A stretch of DNA of 64,000 nucleotides from Hanleya hanleyi (taxonomy: Eukaryota; Mollusca; Polyplacophora; Lepidopleurida; Hanleyidae), in contig JAVTVY010047879.1 of NCBI GenBank assembly GCA_036873755.1, positions 182,579 to 246,578 on the forward strand, given 5' to 3'. A program made the translations under genes and the position numbers. Positions 12,491 to 24,720 of this stretch are shown in pieces. The notes under the pieces were generated by a model. It was not told the origin of the DNA. It ran no database searches and worked only from the letters and a program-made list of their open reading frames with translations. Numbering within the stretch: the stretch's first letter is position 1; each line of letters begins with the position of its first letter.

Positions 12491-13017
12491 AACCAGTTTC
12501 ACTATATTACGTGTTGAATTTCGGAGAGTGAAATTTTGACGACGGAAATCTTATACGGGAACACTTTTCCCAGAAGTTTTTTTATTTAAAAGAAGGGAAG
12601 TGTTTGGACTACATAACGATGCAATAATGGAACAAATGGTATTTTGTCACCCGAGATAGGTCCTCATTAATGTATTTTGACTGCACCTTTTTCCTCTTAA
12701 ATTTGGACCATCAGGTGGGATACAAGTACTTAATCTGGTAGTACAGTTATACGTGTAACATGAAGACGCTTCAATCTGTCGTGCAATTATCGGCTTATAA
12801 GTCTTTTATTTGGCTGGAGCTCTTTTACTCAGGATAAACTGTTATTTGCTTTTGTAATCATCGCTCCAGCTGATGGTTTACAATTTCCAATAGACAATTA
12901 GGTTGACTTTCAAAATTCTGATTCAGATAACATAAAGTATGCATTTTGTTTTGGGAAAACTCGTCTGTAGTGTTTTTTTCTTGGAAAAATACAGTAGGTT
13001 AATATATATATGACTAA

Positions 13018-13564
13018 GTTTAAAGATGTAATCAGCCTCAAATCTGGGCTGAAATCGATATCTCTCAAACTCAGCGAAAGTGACATATGTTACAACAGGT
13101 ATAAAATGAGACACATTTGACCACAAAAAAACTAAACTTGTTTCTACCATTCACGAGAAAATAGAAGGAATTGATCCTTAAAAATAAACAGCATGGCATG
13201 CCGTTTATTTTTCCACGGCCGTGTCAACAAGCGTATACACGTGCGGTGCATTCTACCAACGTATGCTATGCGACATTATCGAACCGAAGGCACGAGCCAT
13301 GACGTTATCCCTTGGCTGCAGCTGTGCAGCATTCAGATTCGTGAGCGTCGCTACGTCACTCATTCGTCACGCAGTGACGTCATTATCCTCTCCGCGTACA
13401 ACACGCACTCAATGACGAAACAGAAAACCCGTCGAAGCGGGCAGAGTTTCAAATTTCTCTGACAAGTTGTATATGGCGATCCCACTTTCATCAAATATAA
13501 TACATATGATGCTATGGTAATCTTCCATGCTGAAAAAACGCATAGGCTGATTACATCTTTAAAC
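13018..13564. mobile_element. Candidate TIR element with CpG-rich core
   Basis: An exact 21-bp inverted repeat, 'GTTTAAAGATGTAATCAGCC' plus one base, lies at 13018-13038 and 13544-13564. The centre (about 13190-13450) is far richer in CG dinucleotides than its surroundings and holds TGACGTCA, TACGTCA and CACGTG words. No coding region was recognised. It could be a non-autonomous DNA transposon or a former regulatory island. No clear target duplication was seen. Confidence 0.5.
13190..13450. promoter_or_regulatory. CpG-rich island with CRE-like words
   Basis: CG dinucleotides are dense (roughly one per 10 bases by eye) in a window otherwise poor in them. Words include 'TACACGTGCGG', 'CCATGACGTTAT', 'GCTACGTCACTC' and 'GCAGTGACGTCATTATCC'. 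No downstream gene was identified, so promoter function is only a possibility. Confidence 0.35.
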
Positions 13565-13619
13565 CAGATAAATGCCATCTTCTCAAAATAATTTTCAGTC
13601 AGTAGTGAAGCCCAGATCA

Positions 13620-13940
13620 TGAACTTTACGATATAAAACAGTGCGTACAAGCATTTCCGACGCTTAGCCGTTAGTCATTCAGCCGAAACTTTGAGAGATT
13701 TTATCTTAATGCTAAAGACGATGGAAATCGGGTATAAACCTATGGTAATGTCCATCCTTTGTCCCTCAGCGGTCCGACCATATACTGGCTCTACACTAAG
13801 CTTAAAGGTCTCCTAATTATAAAGAATGGTGAGTTATGGACAGTGCTGTATTGAATCTGCGCTGTTAAATCTCGTCGAAAGATGACGAATAATTTTAGGG
13901 ATAACGAGGTAATTTACTCGACGCGTTTCCGATGTGATCC
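13620..13940 (+). repeat. Dispersed repeat, family H, copy 2
   Basis: Partner of 9860-10190, with the same order of words. It includes 'TTTTAGGGATAACGAGGTAA' followed by TTTACTCGA and lies about 55 bp beyond the CpG-rich TIR element. Confidence 0.75.
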
Positions 13941-14963
13941 TTAATCACGCTATGCTCTCGAGGTCATCAGCCTTCAAGAAATGCGTTGTTCTAGAATGTT
14001 TTCTACGTGGGTTGAAGTAACAATACATAGCCGATTTACATTCTCCCGAAACAGACAAACGCTTTAGCTACCATGCCATTATCTCGGCTCACTCATCCAA
14101 ATGAGAGTACCCAGAGAAGATAGCCAGAAAAAAATATACACATCTCACTTCAAAACCTGCATTTGTACTCGCATTCGATTTATTCCCGAATAAAGAAAAT
14201 AGGACAAAAGAACACGAAAGAGACAGGACAACAAAAATATTAACTTGTAAGACCAAAGTAATCTGGCGCTAAATTTCATGACGGCGTTACCTATACAATT
14301 GGTCTGAATGTGCACTGAAATCAGCATCATATCCACGCTTCTGGAGTAGTCTCGATCATACATAACTAATTGACAGACATATGTTCGCTTACAAGGCAAT
14401 CTATCGAAATTACAAAGATACGTGCATGAATCTGGTAAAACAAATATCGACTCGACCGACATAGTTACCTTATGCAGTATAGCTTTGCTAATCAAATACC
14501 CTTTGCTCGCTATATTGGCATATAGAATCTTGGCAAAGAATCTTGGCAAAGAATGGCCCCTTTCAGTCTGGAATTTATATGTTAATAATCTATTCTAATG
14601 AACACCACAGAATTCCAGAGTGATATTTGAAATGGGAGATCAAACATTTGTCACCGTGTTTCTGTAATGTTTTATAGATAAATTCAACTCAATCCCATAC
14701 ATCGCATACATTAATCAATACAGGAGATTTGAGATCGTGTAACATCGCAACTCTTTTCAAGGAGTGAATGGCTATGTCACGCGATCTTCGGTAATTCCAG
14801 ATTAAGCTGTTACTCGTCCATATTTGAGAAACAGTACCTGAAAATATTTTGTGAAAGAAGGAGATAGAGAAGGAATATTTCCCATATTCCGTAGCTGCAA
14901 AACTACGACACAGTTGCAAAACCAAGACACAATACAAAGCCATCTTGATTAGATTGCTTATCA

Positions 14964-15308
14964 TATACATATATTACATACCATTTATCATATTCTATTT
15001 AAAATAAACCACTTGCCATATACCACTTATCATACGCCATTTATCATATACCATTTATCATATGCCACTAATCATATACCACGTATCATATACTATTCAC
15101 CATATACCACTATTCATATACAACTTTCCATGTACCATTTAGCATATAACACTTACCATATACCACTTATCGTGTACCATTAATCATAAACCATTTATCA
15201 TATACGACTTACCATATACCAATCATCATATACGACTTAGCATATACCACTTATCATGTACCATTCATCATGTACCATTTATCATATACCACTCATCTTA
15301 TACCACTT
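14964..15308. repeat. Degenerate 15-bp AT-rich minisatellite
   Basis: About 23 tandem units near the consensus ACCATTTATCATATA, with many substitutions (ACCACTTATCATATA, ACGACTTACCATATA and similar). The period stays at 15 throughout, although individual units are diverged, so the array is probably old. Confidence 0.85.
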
Positions 15309-15594
15309 TCTGGGCTTCCCGCTTGAGGCTATCTACCAGAATATTCTGTCTCATTTGACCAGAGTTGAAATAAATTTGCGATGTTGCATTCTGATACGAG
15401 TTAGATTCTGATGCCAAATAACTGAAAGGAAGATATATATGTACAAAGAAATACGTCATTGTGTGCACTATGTACCCTAATCATACTCAGACGGTTCATG
15501 TCATCTGTATCTCGGTATGACAGAAATCGTACCGGTGTATGTCTGTCTCCTATGTTATCTTATGTTTCTGTATATAATGATTGCTTTCTTACAG

Positions 15595-15710
15595 TTGGTG
15601 CTAATGCTGGAAAACGAATTAGGTCTTTGGGTTGTAAACGCACAAATTCTTTAATGAACGACGACTGTATATTGAATGAACGGCTAGACGTTTGTACCCA
15701 AATAAAGGAA
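15595..15710 (-). repeat. Dispersed repeat, family B
   Basis: Reads 'TTGGTGCTAATGCTGG', 'TCTTTGGGTTGTAAACGC', 'TTCTTTAATGAACGACGACTG', 'TATTGAATGAACGGCTAGAC' and 'GTTTGTA'. This is the reverse complement of the word order at 50205-50320. Reading frames across it are chance. Confidence 0.65.
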
Positions 15711-17210
15711 AAGTTAAGAACAGCACAGGGGATAAGAAGCGAAGATGTAAGCTTGATTATCAATTTCACGGGAGAAATAAAAAAAATAAATTAAACATGT
15801 CAAATGTGACACTTCACTTATCAATTGTAGACGTAGGGGCGCAGACGCAGGGCGCAGTGACAGCGGTGTGAAGAATTGCGCTGCCAGTACAACGAGAAGC
15901 CGGAATGCAAAATGGACATATCATGTTCTAACTGTTATTGTTTCATGTTAAGCTTGCATTTGGTGCCTAATGCAGGTACAGAAAACATGGTCGCCGCGGG
16001 ACCAGCAATCAATTAAAGCCTAGTCGATATCGAATCTCATAATTAATTCAAGGCTTATAACTTTGTGAGTAATTAATTGCTCCCGCAAATCGTATATGTA
16101 GACTTCAGTATCAAGAACCGATTCTCATCTAGCGCCGTTGACGTGGCACAAAATATCCGCCTAGTTTGCAATAACAACAAAATGAGCAGAGGGGTATAAG
16201 CTATTCCATTATTCCGACCAGAAATGATGTTACACGAAGCGTGATGGACAGACGAACATTGTTGCAGATGGCTTGATTTGTCTTGATTTGACAAATAAGA
16301 GATAAATACAGCGTCTTTGATAATTCCATCAAAATCTGCATTCGACGATATTTGGTCTTTGGTTTTCGCTGGAAATTTTCATCAGGCACGCTTTCGCTGT
16401 CGCTAATCAAGAAAGCCCAGACAAGAATTCATGTTTATCAAAAATTGCCTTGCTTAGGATCATCTGCCATGTATGATTACTTGAAACTTTAACGTAGAGC
16501 CACTCCGCAAAATTATCATTCCGAGCTATAAATCTATGTAGCTACATGAACGGTAATATAAGGATGGAAGCAAGAGAAGGTAACTCGGTTTTTATGTTGG
16601 AGAGCACTACGCACACGCGTAAATACAGGCCCCCAAAAGAAGAGTTTTGGGAAGGGGTTTAGTGTGAGATATCGAAATATAGGGTCTCTATACATAACCC
16701 CATGCTTTATATAGAAATACCCCACCACAGGCTCTCAAAGGGCTATATATAGAGACTCCATATGTCGACACTTCGCCCTAAACCCCCCCCCCCCCTCCCA
16801 AAAACTCTTGTTTTGAGGACAAAAAAAACCCAATTAATTAAATATACGAATGAACTTACATTGATGTCATCAAACGTATGGGTATATTCAGCAATGGAGA
16901 AATTGAGAAATGACAAAATCGAATCATTCTGCTTTGTCCTGTTCAAACACATGGAAAGGGAAAGCCTGTCGTTTATGAGGGATATTCCAGACAACACAGA
17001 GAAAAAAATGCTACTCACCGTGTAATGTACGTTTTATTTATCATCGTTACATTACATTTCAACACATTGCCTATTTTACCACAAATAATATATACCTATG
17101 ATATTTTTTTGAACTTTCTTGATTTGCTTTAATTGTGCTCCATTGTTTATAGGATATTTATAAGAATATATTCTTGATCAAAGGAGCAAATATGTATAAA
17201 ATGAGCATTC
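15710..17210. other. Gene-free stretch
   Basis: No gene recognised. A 14-base C run lies near 16783-16796, which creates an apparent Pro-rich frame on one strand and a Gly-rich frame on the other. A short self-complementary area 'TATATATAGAGACTCCATATG' surrounds 16745. Confidence 0.5.
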
Positions 17211-18520
17211 GATGTTTAAATATCCTATTCGACTTAACTGTCCATATTATGGTGATAAGCCACGAGCCCCCATCATTTTAAACACCGCGGGGTAATCGAT
17301 ATTTGATAAAAGTTAAACAGAGAAGATCGATATCTCGTCTGTGGGTATTGAGCAAGAGAGAATTTAAATGATGACACCCTTAATATAACTACATGTATTC
17401 ACCGTAGGAATAAAATTAAAATACCATGTGGCCTTGGTTACTACGTTCATCTGCAAATAATATGAAGTCATTATTGGCTCGCAGAGGGGGAGGTGAATTC
17501 AAATAAAATCTAATTATATTTGATGAGGCGTAAACTGCTTCAATATCATTATATTATGGGAATGTCGTGATATTGTGTAATAAAGTACAGGATTTGAAGA
17601 AATAAATGATCATTTTGTGTAATATACATTAGTATGTGGCCTATATTATGGGAGGTCTAAACAGTGTGGAAGGCAATTGTACCACAGGCGGTTTTCTAAA
17701 GCCAAAGTGATCCGAAGCGTACAACAATAAGTCTACCTGGTTAAACACATGACTCATCAGCGACACTTTCCGAAGATAATATCACAAAGAACGTAAATTA
17801 GATCACGTGCCCAGGTGAGTCATGTATTACACATATCTATGGAATGGATCTGTCTATACTTTAAATCAATTGATCTTTTATTGCACAAATAAAAACTGGG
17901 CGAGTCTTCGGTCGCATGGATGTCAGCGTGACATAGACGAGGCTTGTAAATAAATCGATATATCGTCATAGCTGTAGAAAGTACAGCATAAGCCATGACA
18001 ATTGAGGTTATGTAAAGGAAAACCTCATTAATAATCTCATGAAAAATGAATAAAATAAAAAATATTTATGAGTATCTTGGTAATGAATCATATATGGCAT
18101 AACTAATGGAAGAAATGAAATATAGATATATCGAGCCAATAAAAAATAAAAATAAATAAATAACAATTTGAATCAACCAAGAACGTTAACGAAAGATTAA
18201 ATTACAAAAATGCTGCAATCTTGCTGGAGGGTATCATCATCAAAAGGTTAGGTTCGGAGATTAATGGGATCCGTTGAAAATGCTAGATTCATCCGAATCT
18301 GCTCAATTTCATTGATGGAGTGTCACCGTTCTTTTCAGTGAGGTTAACATTAGATTTGCATGTCTTGATTTATGATGATTTTTCTATACGCCATTTTCAT
18401 CAGCTGCTATACTATGGAGTCGAGATAATGATTTATAATCTACTTGCCGTTGCCCTAGCGACCATTCGTCTTGTTGGTAAGTTGGCCAGAACATTTATAT
18501 GGAGAACAGAATAACTTTGT
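17210..18520 (+). repeat. Long dispersed repeat, family C, copy 1
   Basis: Shares a long ordered set of words with 44600-45220 and 46480-47600: 'ATGTGGCC', 'AAATCTAATTATAT', 'GATATTGTGTAATAAA', 'TTTTGTGTAATAT', 'GGTTTTC..AAAGCCAAA', 'ATGAGTCATCAGCG'-like, 'GGTGAGTCATGTATTA', 'AATCGATATATC' and, 1 kb in, 'GAAAATGCTAGATTCATCC'. The unit is over 1 kb, non-coding and fairly old. Confidence 0.75.
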
Positions 18521-19690
18521 TGGGCATAGAATGATTTGAAGTATGGTTTAGTACAGTCTTCGCCAAAATGGTTGGTGCATCGGGAAAGATGTACTATATA
18601 GGTCTTTCGATAAATGACACGAAAATGCTTTTGTGGAATACAATCCCATATTGACTATGGGATATGACGCGTTCACTTCAAACTTGCATGGCTAAAAGCG
18701 TTTCTGGTGAATAATATTGATTCCGTGAATATTTTTCGGCCTATATGTGGATTTTTGAAGGAGAAATTATTTTGTTGAGTTTTTATCTATATGCATTTGA
18801 AATCTAGAGATTCTCTAGCACAAAGGGCCTATCAGTAATCTCCCCAAAAGTACCCGGACGGACAGTGTTAACCTAGAGCAAATTTCTATTGATAAATTTA
18901 AGTTGGTTACCTTTTCTACGGAAGAGAAACAGCGGACGAACCTGTTCATGAAAAAAAGATCTAGTAAATCGGATATGTCTGCTTATAGATACAGATAATT
19001 GATTATATAAGTACGTTGGAATAGATTCGTGTAAACGGTGAAATATATCCATGTGACTTGCTGTCTGAATGGAAGCCAGCTTATTCGCTTATATCATTCG
19101 GCGGTAGAAATTTCGAAGCCACATGCCAATATTAGTCGAGCGACTCGTTTGTGTAACACTTCTATGCTGTACACGCCCGCATCAATACATTTTCCCCAAA
19201 TATTAATAACTTAATAGCGGTTGAATAAAGTAATTAAAAAATGTTTTCTCGCGAAAATAGGTACGAAGATCTGATTTTTCCTCAGTGCAAATAATAGGAC
19301 AGTCCCAAGATAGAACCCTTTAGCCATGAAAGGCTTGAAACGACGTCAGTGCTCACGTGACCTCGGACCAAGATTAGGCATCTGGGTATAATGCTTTAAC
19401 ATTATTTGTACCACAAAAATCGGAAAATAAATATCGGAGTGACTCTCAAACTACTGAAACTACTAGCCATTACTACTTTGAGGATGTTGTTGTCTGGAAG
19501 TTAAAGAGGCATTTGTAAACAGGAATCATCGCCTGTAAAACTCCAACGTTAAGAAATGGTCGTTGCCTAACCTCAGCGTAACATCACATGGGGAATGAGA
19601 GTTCCATCTCGGGAGAGTTGCAACTCGTGACTGTCCCATCGGGAAACAATTTTTTTACAGAGTATATATAAACCTGTTTAGATGGTAAAC
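18520..19690. other. Gene-free stretch
   Basis: I see no reading frame with exon borders, no RNA gene and no clear tandem structure. Confidence 0.5.
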
Positions 19691-20960
19691 CTTCATTTTA
19701 GCAATATTGCACTATACTGTATCTCTCATTGCAATAAAGGATATTTCCATGCAAGCATGTCGATGTCAGATGTCGATGTTGGAATTTAATTCGTATAATA
19801 CCACATATCCTACTATTGTAATAGAGACTCGAACTGAGTGCCAAACTTACCATTGGGAGAGTGTATGATAAATATAACTGCATATGTGTTAGTCATAATG
19901 AATGAACTGCGATTGCGGAACATGGCGAGAAAACTTCGGGACAGAATTCAAGTTCATCCTCTAACAATAGGGCTGCGCCGATAGCACATGCGTTGAAATA
20001 GCGCTTCACAGCGATTCATTCATCCCCTCTCTTTCCTATAATTCTTTAACCTAGAAAATAATTTTAATCATTGATAGCTGGACTATTTGCCACTTGAAGT
20101 TGCCTAAATTATCATAAATTTGAGCATATTGGGCCTTTCTTGGAATAGTAGGATAATGTGATCCATATTCACCATACACCAGTTATCAATAGTTAAATTA
20201 AAAAGCTATGAAAGAAAGTGGATGAACGAACCGCTGTAAACCGCTGTCTTAATGTAACTGCCAGTGATATCGGCGCAGCTCTCTTGTTGAAGAATTAACG
20301 TGCAAGTAGGGGGTTGATGTGTTTCAAGACTCAGAGTAAGCTATAACGTTGATATTGTGTACCCTTACATTCGCTGAATACATGTTGAAAAATGCAGACG
20401 CTATATGCTAAATTAAGCATAATACACGTGTTATGAAGTATCTAAATCATACAATAGATTGATATAGTGAGTGCACATGGGCAAAGGTCCAATGTGCTCT
20501 CTGTAATCTATACGTGCAATCAAAGGAATGACCCAGACACAATTTACTATTCCGCGAATACTGTGTTCAGCTGAACGATAGTCAATATTCTATCGAGCGA
20601 ACCGGATAACGACATAGTCTGGGTCAGTGTTGTGGTGGATTCGGACCTAGCCATTACTTTCTCAAGTAGGAATTATAGCATTAAATTGATACCGAAATGG
20701 CTGCTGTTAAGATTGATTAATTACAGAGCCGGGAACAAAGACACACAGTCGTATCTCAGTCTGGCATTCTGAATGCTTAGTGCGATAGGTATATTGAATT
20801 CTTATTGATCAAAGTCAACTGCCAAATGCCCGACATTCCTGATACAGGCTAACGTCTAGAACTAGCTATTGTATAATGATGTTCAATCTGGTAATCAAAG
20901 TGAATATCGGGGGTTTTCTCATATACCGTATATTTATGCTGTAGTAGTATTTTTGCCTAT
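19690..20960 (+). repeat. Long dispersed repeat, family F, copy 1
   Basis: Matches 31260-32040 in order: 'ACTCGAACTGAG', 'ACCATTGGGAGAGTGT', 'CTCTGTAATCTATACGTGCA', 'ATGACCCAG', 'TAGCCATTACTTTC', 'AAGTAGGAAT', 'CTGATACAGGCTAACGT'-like, 'GTGAATATCGG' and 'TAGTAGTATT'. An inserted region around 19900-20360 has no counterpart in the other copy. Confidence 0.7.
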
Positions 20961-21199
20961 TTACTTCTAAATTTCTATGTCCGTATAGATTGGCTTCGTT
21001 TCAAGATTAATGTTCAGTAATCCAGCCATGAGTGTTTGTTACAGACATGGTCATCTTTGGATTCCTCTGAGAACACATCCCAGCATGTGTCAATTACACT
21101 TGATATATGACTTGATATAGCCATTGTATTGCGCTATTTCTTTATTATTTCGTCAAATAAAAAAGCGAAATATGAGGTTTTGTAATTATTGTTTCAAGA

Positions 21200-21400
21200 T
21201 TTTAAGCGCCCTTGGCCGTATCCGTCATCATTTATGTCGATATTGTTAATTGATCAGTATTTATAAATCATAATTTCTATTTGCATTCAATTATTCTGTT
21301 GGATAATTTGCAATTCTTTGGGTTATTTGGACAATCATTGTGGCGGGAGTCATCTAGAATGTTTGCTAACACTTTATAATAATGCTGTCAGTTGTGGCAT
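21200..21400 (+). repeat. Dispersed repeat, family E
   Basis: Contains 'GCGCCCTTGGCCGTATCCGT', 'GTATTTATAAATCAT', 'TTTGCATTCAATTATTCTG', 'TTTGCAATTC' and 'GTTTGCTAACACTTTATAAT'. Closest partners are 33100-33340 and 49990-50205. Confidence 0.7.
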
Positions 21401-22106
21401 TATTTAACGGGGTACGAACCAGTTTTTCCCCTTTTTATTTAAGAGGTCATAACAGGCTGTTAGTGTATGTATCGCTTTATTCCAAGCCCAGTCAGATTGC
21501 TGCACACGTCTTCATGGCCGTATTTGGATTTATTGGCCATTGTCCACAAGAATGACATCACCCTATGCAATTGGGTCGTGGTGCATAAGACACCTATTAT
21601 GGAGTTTTATATGAAAGAAATGAAAAGCGCAAAATATGCATTTTTCAATATCACAATAGTAATGGTAGTCATGTTTTATTCATGGAAATGTTCAGTTTGT
21701 CATACCGGTACCATGTGCATACACGCCGCACACAAGAAAATGTATGCGGAGTTAACTATTTATTCTTGGAAAGCTCCAAACTAATTGAACTCGACAGATT
21801 TCAGGACATAAATGTTATATGTATGACCGTAATTCCGTAGTAGATGTCCGTACATAATTAATATAGTATACTGATACGTAAATAATATGCATCTGAAACT
21901 AATTTCGAATTAGGTGCAGAGTAGAAATTACTTTAGAACTGAGATGTAAAGAATAAGTGCCAGACAGTATTTACAAATAAGTGTCGGTTTTTCACCGAAT
22001 TGGGCTGCATTTTGCTCTGACGATGGATGGATGTCGAATATGTGCACAAGCGCGCATACGATTCTGTGTAATGGTTGTTTTCATTGGTCTGCAGTGTTCA
22101 TTATTT

Positions 22107-22172
22107 AAGCCGACCGGTGTAAAATCATTCGAATGGCATAAGCCGACCGGTGTAAAAGCATTCGCATGGCTT
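22107..22172. repeat. 33-bp tandem duplication
   Basis: Two units of 'AAGCCGACCGGTGTAAAA' followed by (T/G)CATTCG(A/C)ATGGC(A/T)T. A partial inverted version ('TTCACACCGGC') follows at about 22204. Confidence 0.9.
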
Positions 22173-22424
22173 AATTCAGTCTTAATTTCTAGGACTGAGA
22201 TTTACTTCACACCGGCATAAAATGGTGGAGAATAGGCGCAGGCAGGTTTTGAATTTGGTTGGCGCTCACTTTATAAAAAGTATGTGCGCCACTATCTGTG
22301 CATTGAGTTTGCTTATATGATGAATAAATATATATTAAGTACTATACGATGATTTTTGTAAATAAATATATATGTATATAAGCAATATATTACTATGATT
22401 TTAATCCACAGGAAGGCGATGAAG

Positions 22425-22860
22425 GGAGAATAGGCGCTTGGTCGGCGTCCGCCTCACAGAGTTTTGTTCTGAAAAAGAACTTGTATTCTATAAATACTCC
22501 CTCGTTTGGGCCGTTTTTTTCTATCTGGGCGGTCCCATACTTCATCATTTTCAATCAGATGACTTGAAAGGGCTATTACATCATCGTCCTGATATATTTG
22601 TATCTAATACCGCTTAAGCCGGTGCTGTGTGGGCATACCATTCAAGATGTCCACATGAACAGCTATAATAAAAGCATGGCTGGGATACAAATCAACACAG
22701 AGATCACTTTTGGTTCTTGCGATGTTTTTGAAATATACAGCCAGTATATTTGTCTGCGGGGTCATATGTCCTCTTTTCAGTACGCCGGCATCGTTTCCCA
22801 CCTCCCTTGTAAAGTTGACTTTAATAGCTGTCAGACAAATATTATTGATGTCCTATAGCA
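22425..22860 (+). repeat. Composite repeat, families J and A
   Basis: The J part reads 'TTGGTCGGCGTCCGCCTCAC', 'TTTGTTCTGAA', 'CTCGTTTGGGCCGTTT', 'CATCAGATGACTTGA'-like and 'TTTGTATCTAATACCGCTTAA'. The A part reads 'AGCCGGTGCTG', 'CCACATGAACAGCTATAATA', 'AAAGCATGGCTGGGATACAA' and 'TCACTTTTGGTTCTTG'. The same A-J pair is present inverted at 26565-26985. Confidence 0.8.
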
Positions 22861-23213
22861 GTGAATTGATGACGTTCACACAGCTGATGGTGTCAGTTTT
22901 GGCGTGGATGGCATATCATCAGTACGATCCAACACAGTCGTATCACTGAATGATTATTGAGACACAGATACCTTCAGTGGGAAAATGGCACCAATGAAAT
23001 AGCTTTCAAACACAATTTCCTATTGAACACCAAAGTTTCAAAATTACCCAACATAATGAATTACTCACCTGAGCACATATCAGTCCTGGTTCTTTGTGTT
23101 GTGTCCTCATTAGTCAATTTATATACTTTTCTTTTTGTCATACTACTGTTTTTCATACTATTGTTTTCACACTGTATATATATATTCTGTATACAACAGG
23201 TGCTCATACGATC

Positions 23214-23241
23214 CTGATGATGGCATAAATTATAGCCGAAA
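23214..23241 (+). other. Hammerhead-ribozyme-like core word
   Basis: CTGATGA (23214-23220), then a short stem GGC...GCC with an AT-rich interior, then GAAA (23238-23241), matches the spacing of hammerhead core strands. Short ATA/TAT pairing after GAAA could form stem III, but I could not build a convincing stem I. Such cores are known in Penelope-like retroelements of invertebrates, so this may be a retroelement remnant. Catalysis is not implied. Confidence 0.35.
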
Positions 23242-23394
23242 TATAGTATCATATCACGTACCACCATGACTTCAATCTTCGAAGTTACAATTATCTTAGA
23301 TAATGAATTATTCCAGACATGTTTTTGTGATGTATCACAGCAATCCGTCGGTACAGTATTTGGATACCCTGATAATGACATATTTTAATGGCAT

Positions 23395-24720
23395 GCTTCG
23401 TATCCGACCATCGATATTCAGCCGTCTTCCATAAAAGAACTTCCGCGTCAATAATCGAAATACCTGTTTAGGTAGCATCAATTCCAAACGTGTATGAAAT
23501 ATCACAAACACAACCTGGTTTCATACAAGAGAGAATCGGCCATGAAGCGATTAAGACCAAAGTTACGTGAAGTCTATTACTATACAAGTTATTTAATGAA
23601 GTGCTATTAATCAGATTTTTTTACCGAGGCCCTAAATACTCCTTCCATAATAACATGAACTAATTGGTGGCTCAATTCCATCACAGGCAAGGAGATGGTA
23701 TTTGACCTCAGAATTAACAGACGACTGAAGGCTCAACAGAATTCAATTAATTTGGAATCTGGAGGGGAACTTCTCACAGGCAAAACTCAATGAATTACTG
23801 AAGAAACGTTTCCCAGGAAATGCCAATATAAACAAAGGAATAAACCATGTGTCCAGTGAACATGGTGAATAGCATGCATAGTCGCAAATCATCAAAATGG
23901 TGGAGCTAGTTTTTTAATTACAATACAGATATTACACATTGATGTGGTTGTATTGAAACAAAAATAATATTGAACAGGCTATGAACAAAAAAGTATATGT
24001 CAACGGTCTGCGCTTTCTATTTACCTTTGCCTGCGTCAGATCAATGCAGCGTTTACGCCTTTAGAATCCCATTGAAACGATGTAAGAAACGACGGCGTTC
24101 AATATTCAGCAAGAATTTTCGCGTCAATAATCGAAAGATCTATTTCGTATGACCGTTAAAACCAAATGCGTATGAATTAAAATAATAAATACAAGATGGT
24201 TTCCTACAAGAGAGAATCGGTCAACAGTTTTCAATGATATCAGCAAGACATGATGATGTTCTATACATAAAATCCTAATAACTGATCAGTATTCTTTATC
24301 CAAAAGAATTCCAAGTCGTTTCCGCTGTATGGATCTGTCAAGCTTTCATTGTATCTGCTCATTTGAACATCATGGAGATGTAAAACACATGGTATTCAAG
24401 TGAGTGAGTGAGTGAGTGAGTAGGATCTAACGTCGTTTTCAATTATGTTTCAGTCTTATCATCTCCCATCGGTCACCCATCCAAGTATTGACCGGGCTCA
24501 ACGTTGTTTCGCATGATATTCAAACGGCCCCTAGCCCCAGGTTAAGCGGAATTAGACACAGGTTACGAAACGCAGCATCAGATATCTTGAACTCTATTAT
24601 CGTATTTGTCCGTCAATGTACGATATGTATGAGAGAATTTGAGAAACTTTGAATGGAGTTGTATGTGTTTGACAATCAGCGACAATACCATTATGTGGCG
24701 TTGATTAAACTCGTCACTGT
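23395..24720 (+). repeat. Composite repeat, families B, I and A
   Basis: Two diverged starts of family B are seen (23395-23480 and 24085-24165), then 'AGAATCGGTCAACAGTTTTC', 'GCAAGACATGATGATGTTC', 'CTGATCAGTATTCTTTATCC', and the A core 'CGGCCCCTAGCCCCAGGTTA' near 24525 with 'GAGAAACTTTGAATGGAG' after it. The order matches 34280-34870 and 50205-50785. A 5S-derived SINE interrupts this copy at 24400-24516. Confidence 0.75.
24400..24516 (-). mobile_element. 5S rRNA-derived SINE, 5'-truncated
   Basis: On the minus strand it starts with 5S-like sequence: 'AACGTTGAGCCCGGTCAATA' followed by 'CTTGGATGGGTGACCG' (24469-24505). This corresponds to the 3' half of a 5S rRNA including the internal-promoter side. 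It then passes into a tail 'GACTGAAACATAATTGAAAA' 'CGACGTTAGATC' and ends in six ACTC units. Flanks share TATTCAA (24393-24399 and 24517-24523), a likely target duplication. Paralogous repeat copies at 7.9, 34.6 and 50.5 kb read straight through without the insert. This is a SINE3-type element; it is not a functional 5S gene. Confidence 0.85.

Noticed and set aside
11899..12502. Repetitive 95-159 residue proteins on the minus strand
   Set aside because: Produced entirely by the 40-bp minisatellite, which is open in three frames.
14145..14549. 134-codon frame on the minus strand
   Set aside because: No domain, no splice or start context, AT-rich composition; a frame of this length is expected by chance in 64 kb.
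24469..24505. Functional 5S rRNA gene
   Set aside because: Only part of the 5S sequence is present and it runs into a SINE tail with (ACTC)n and target duplications.
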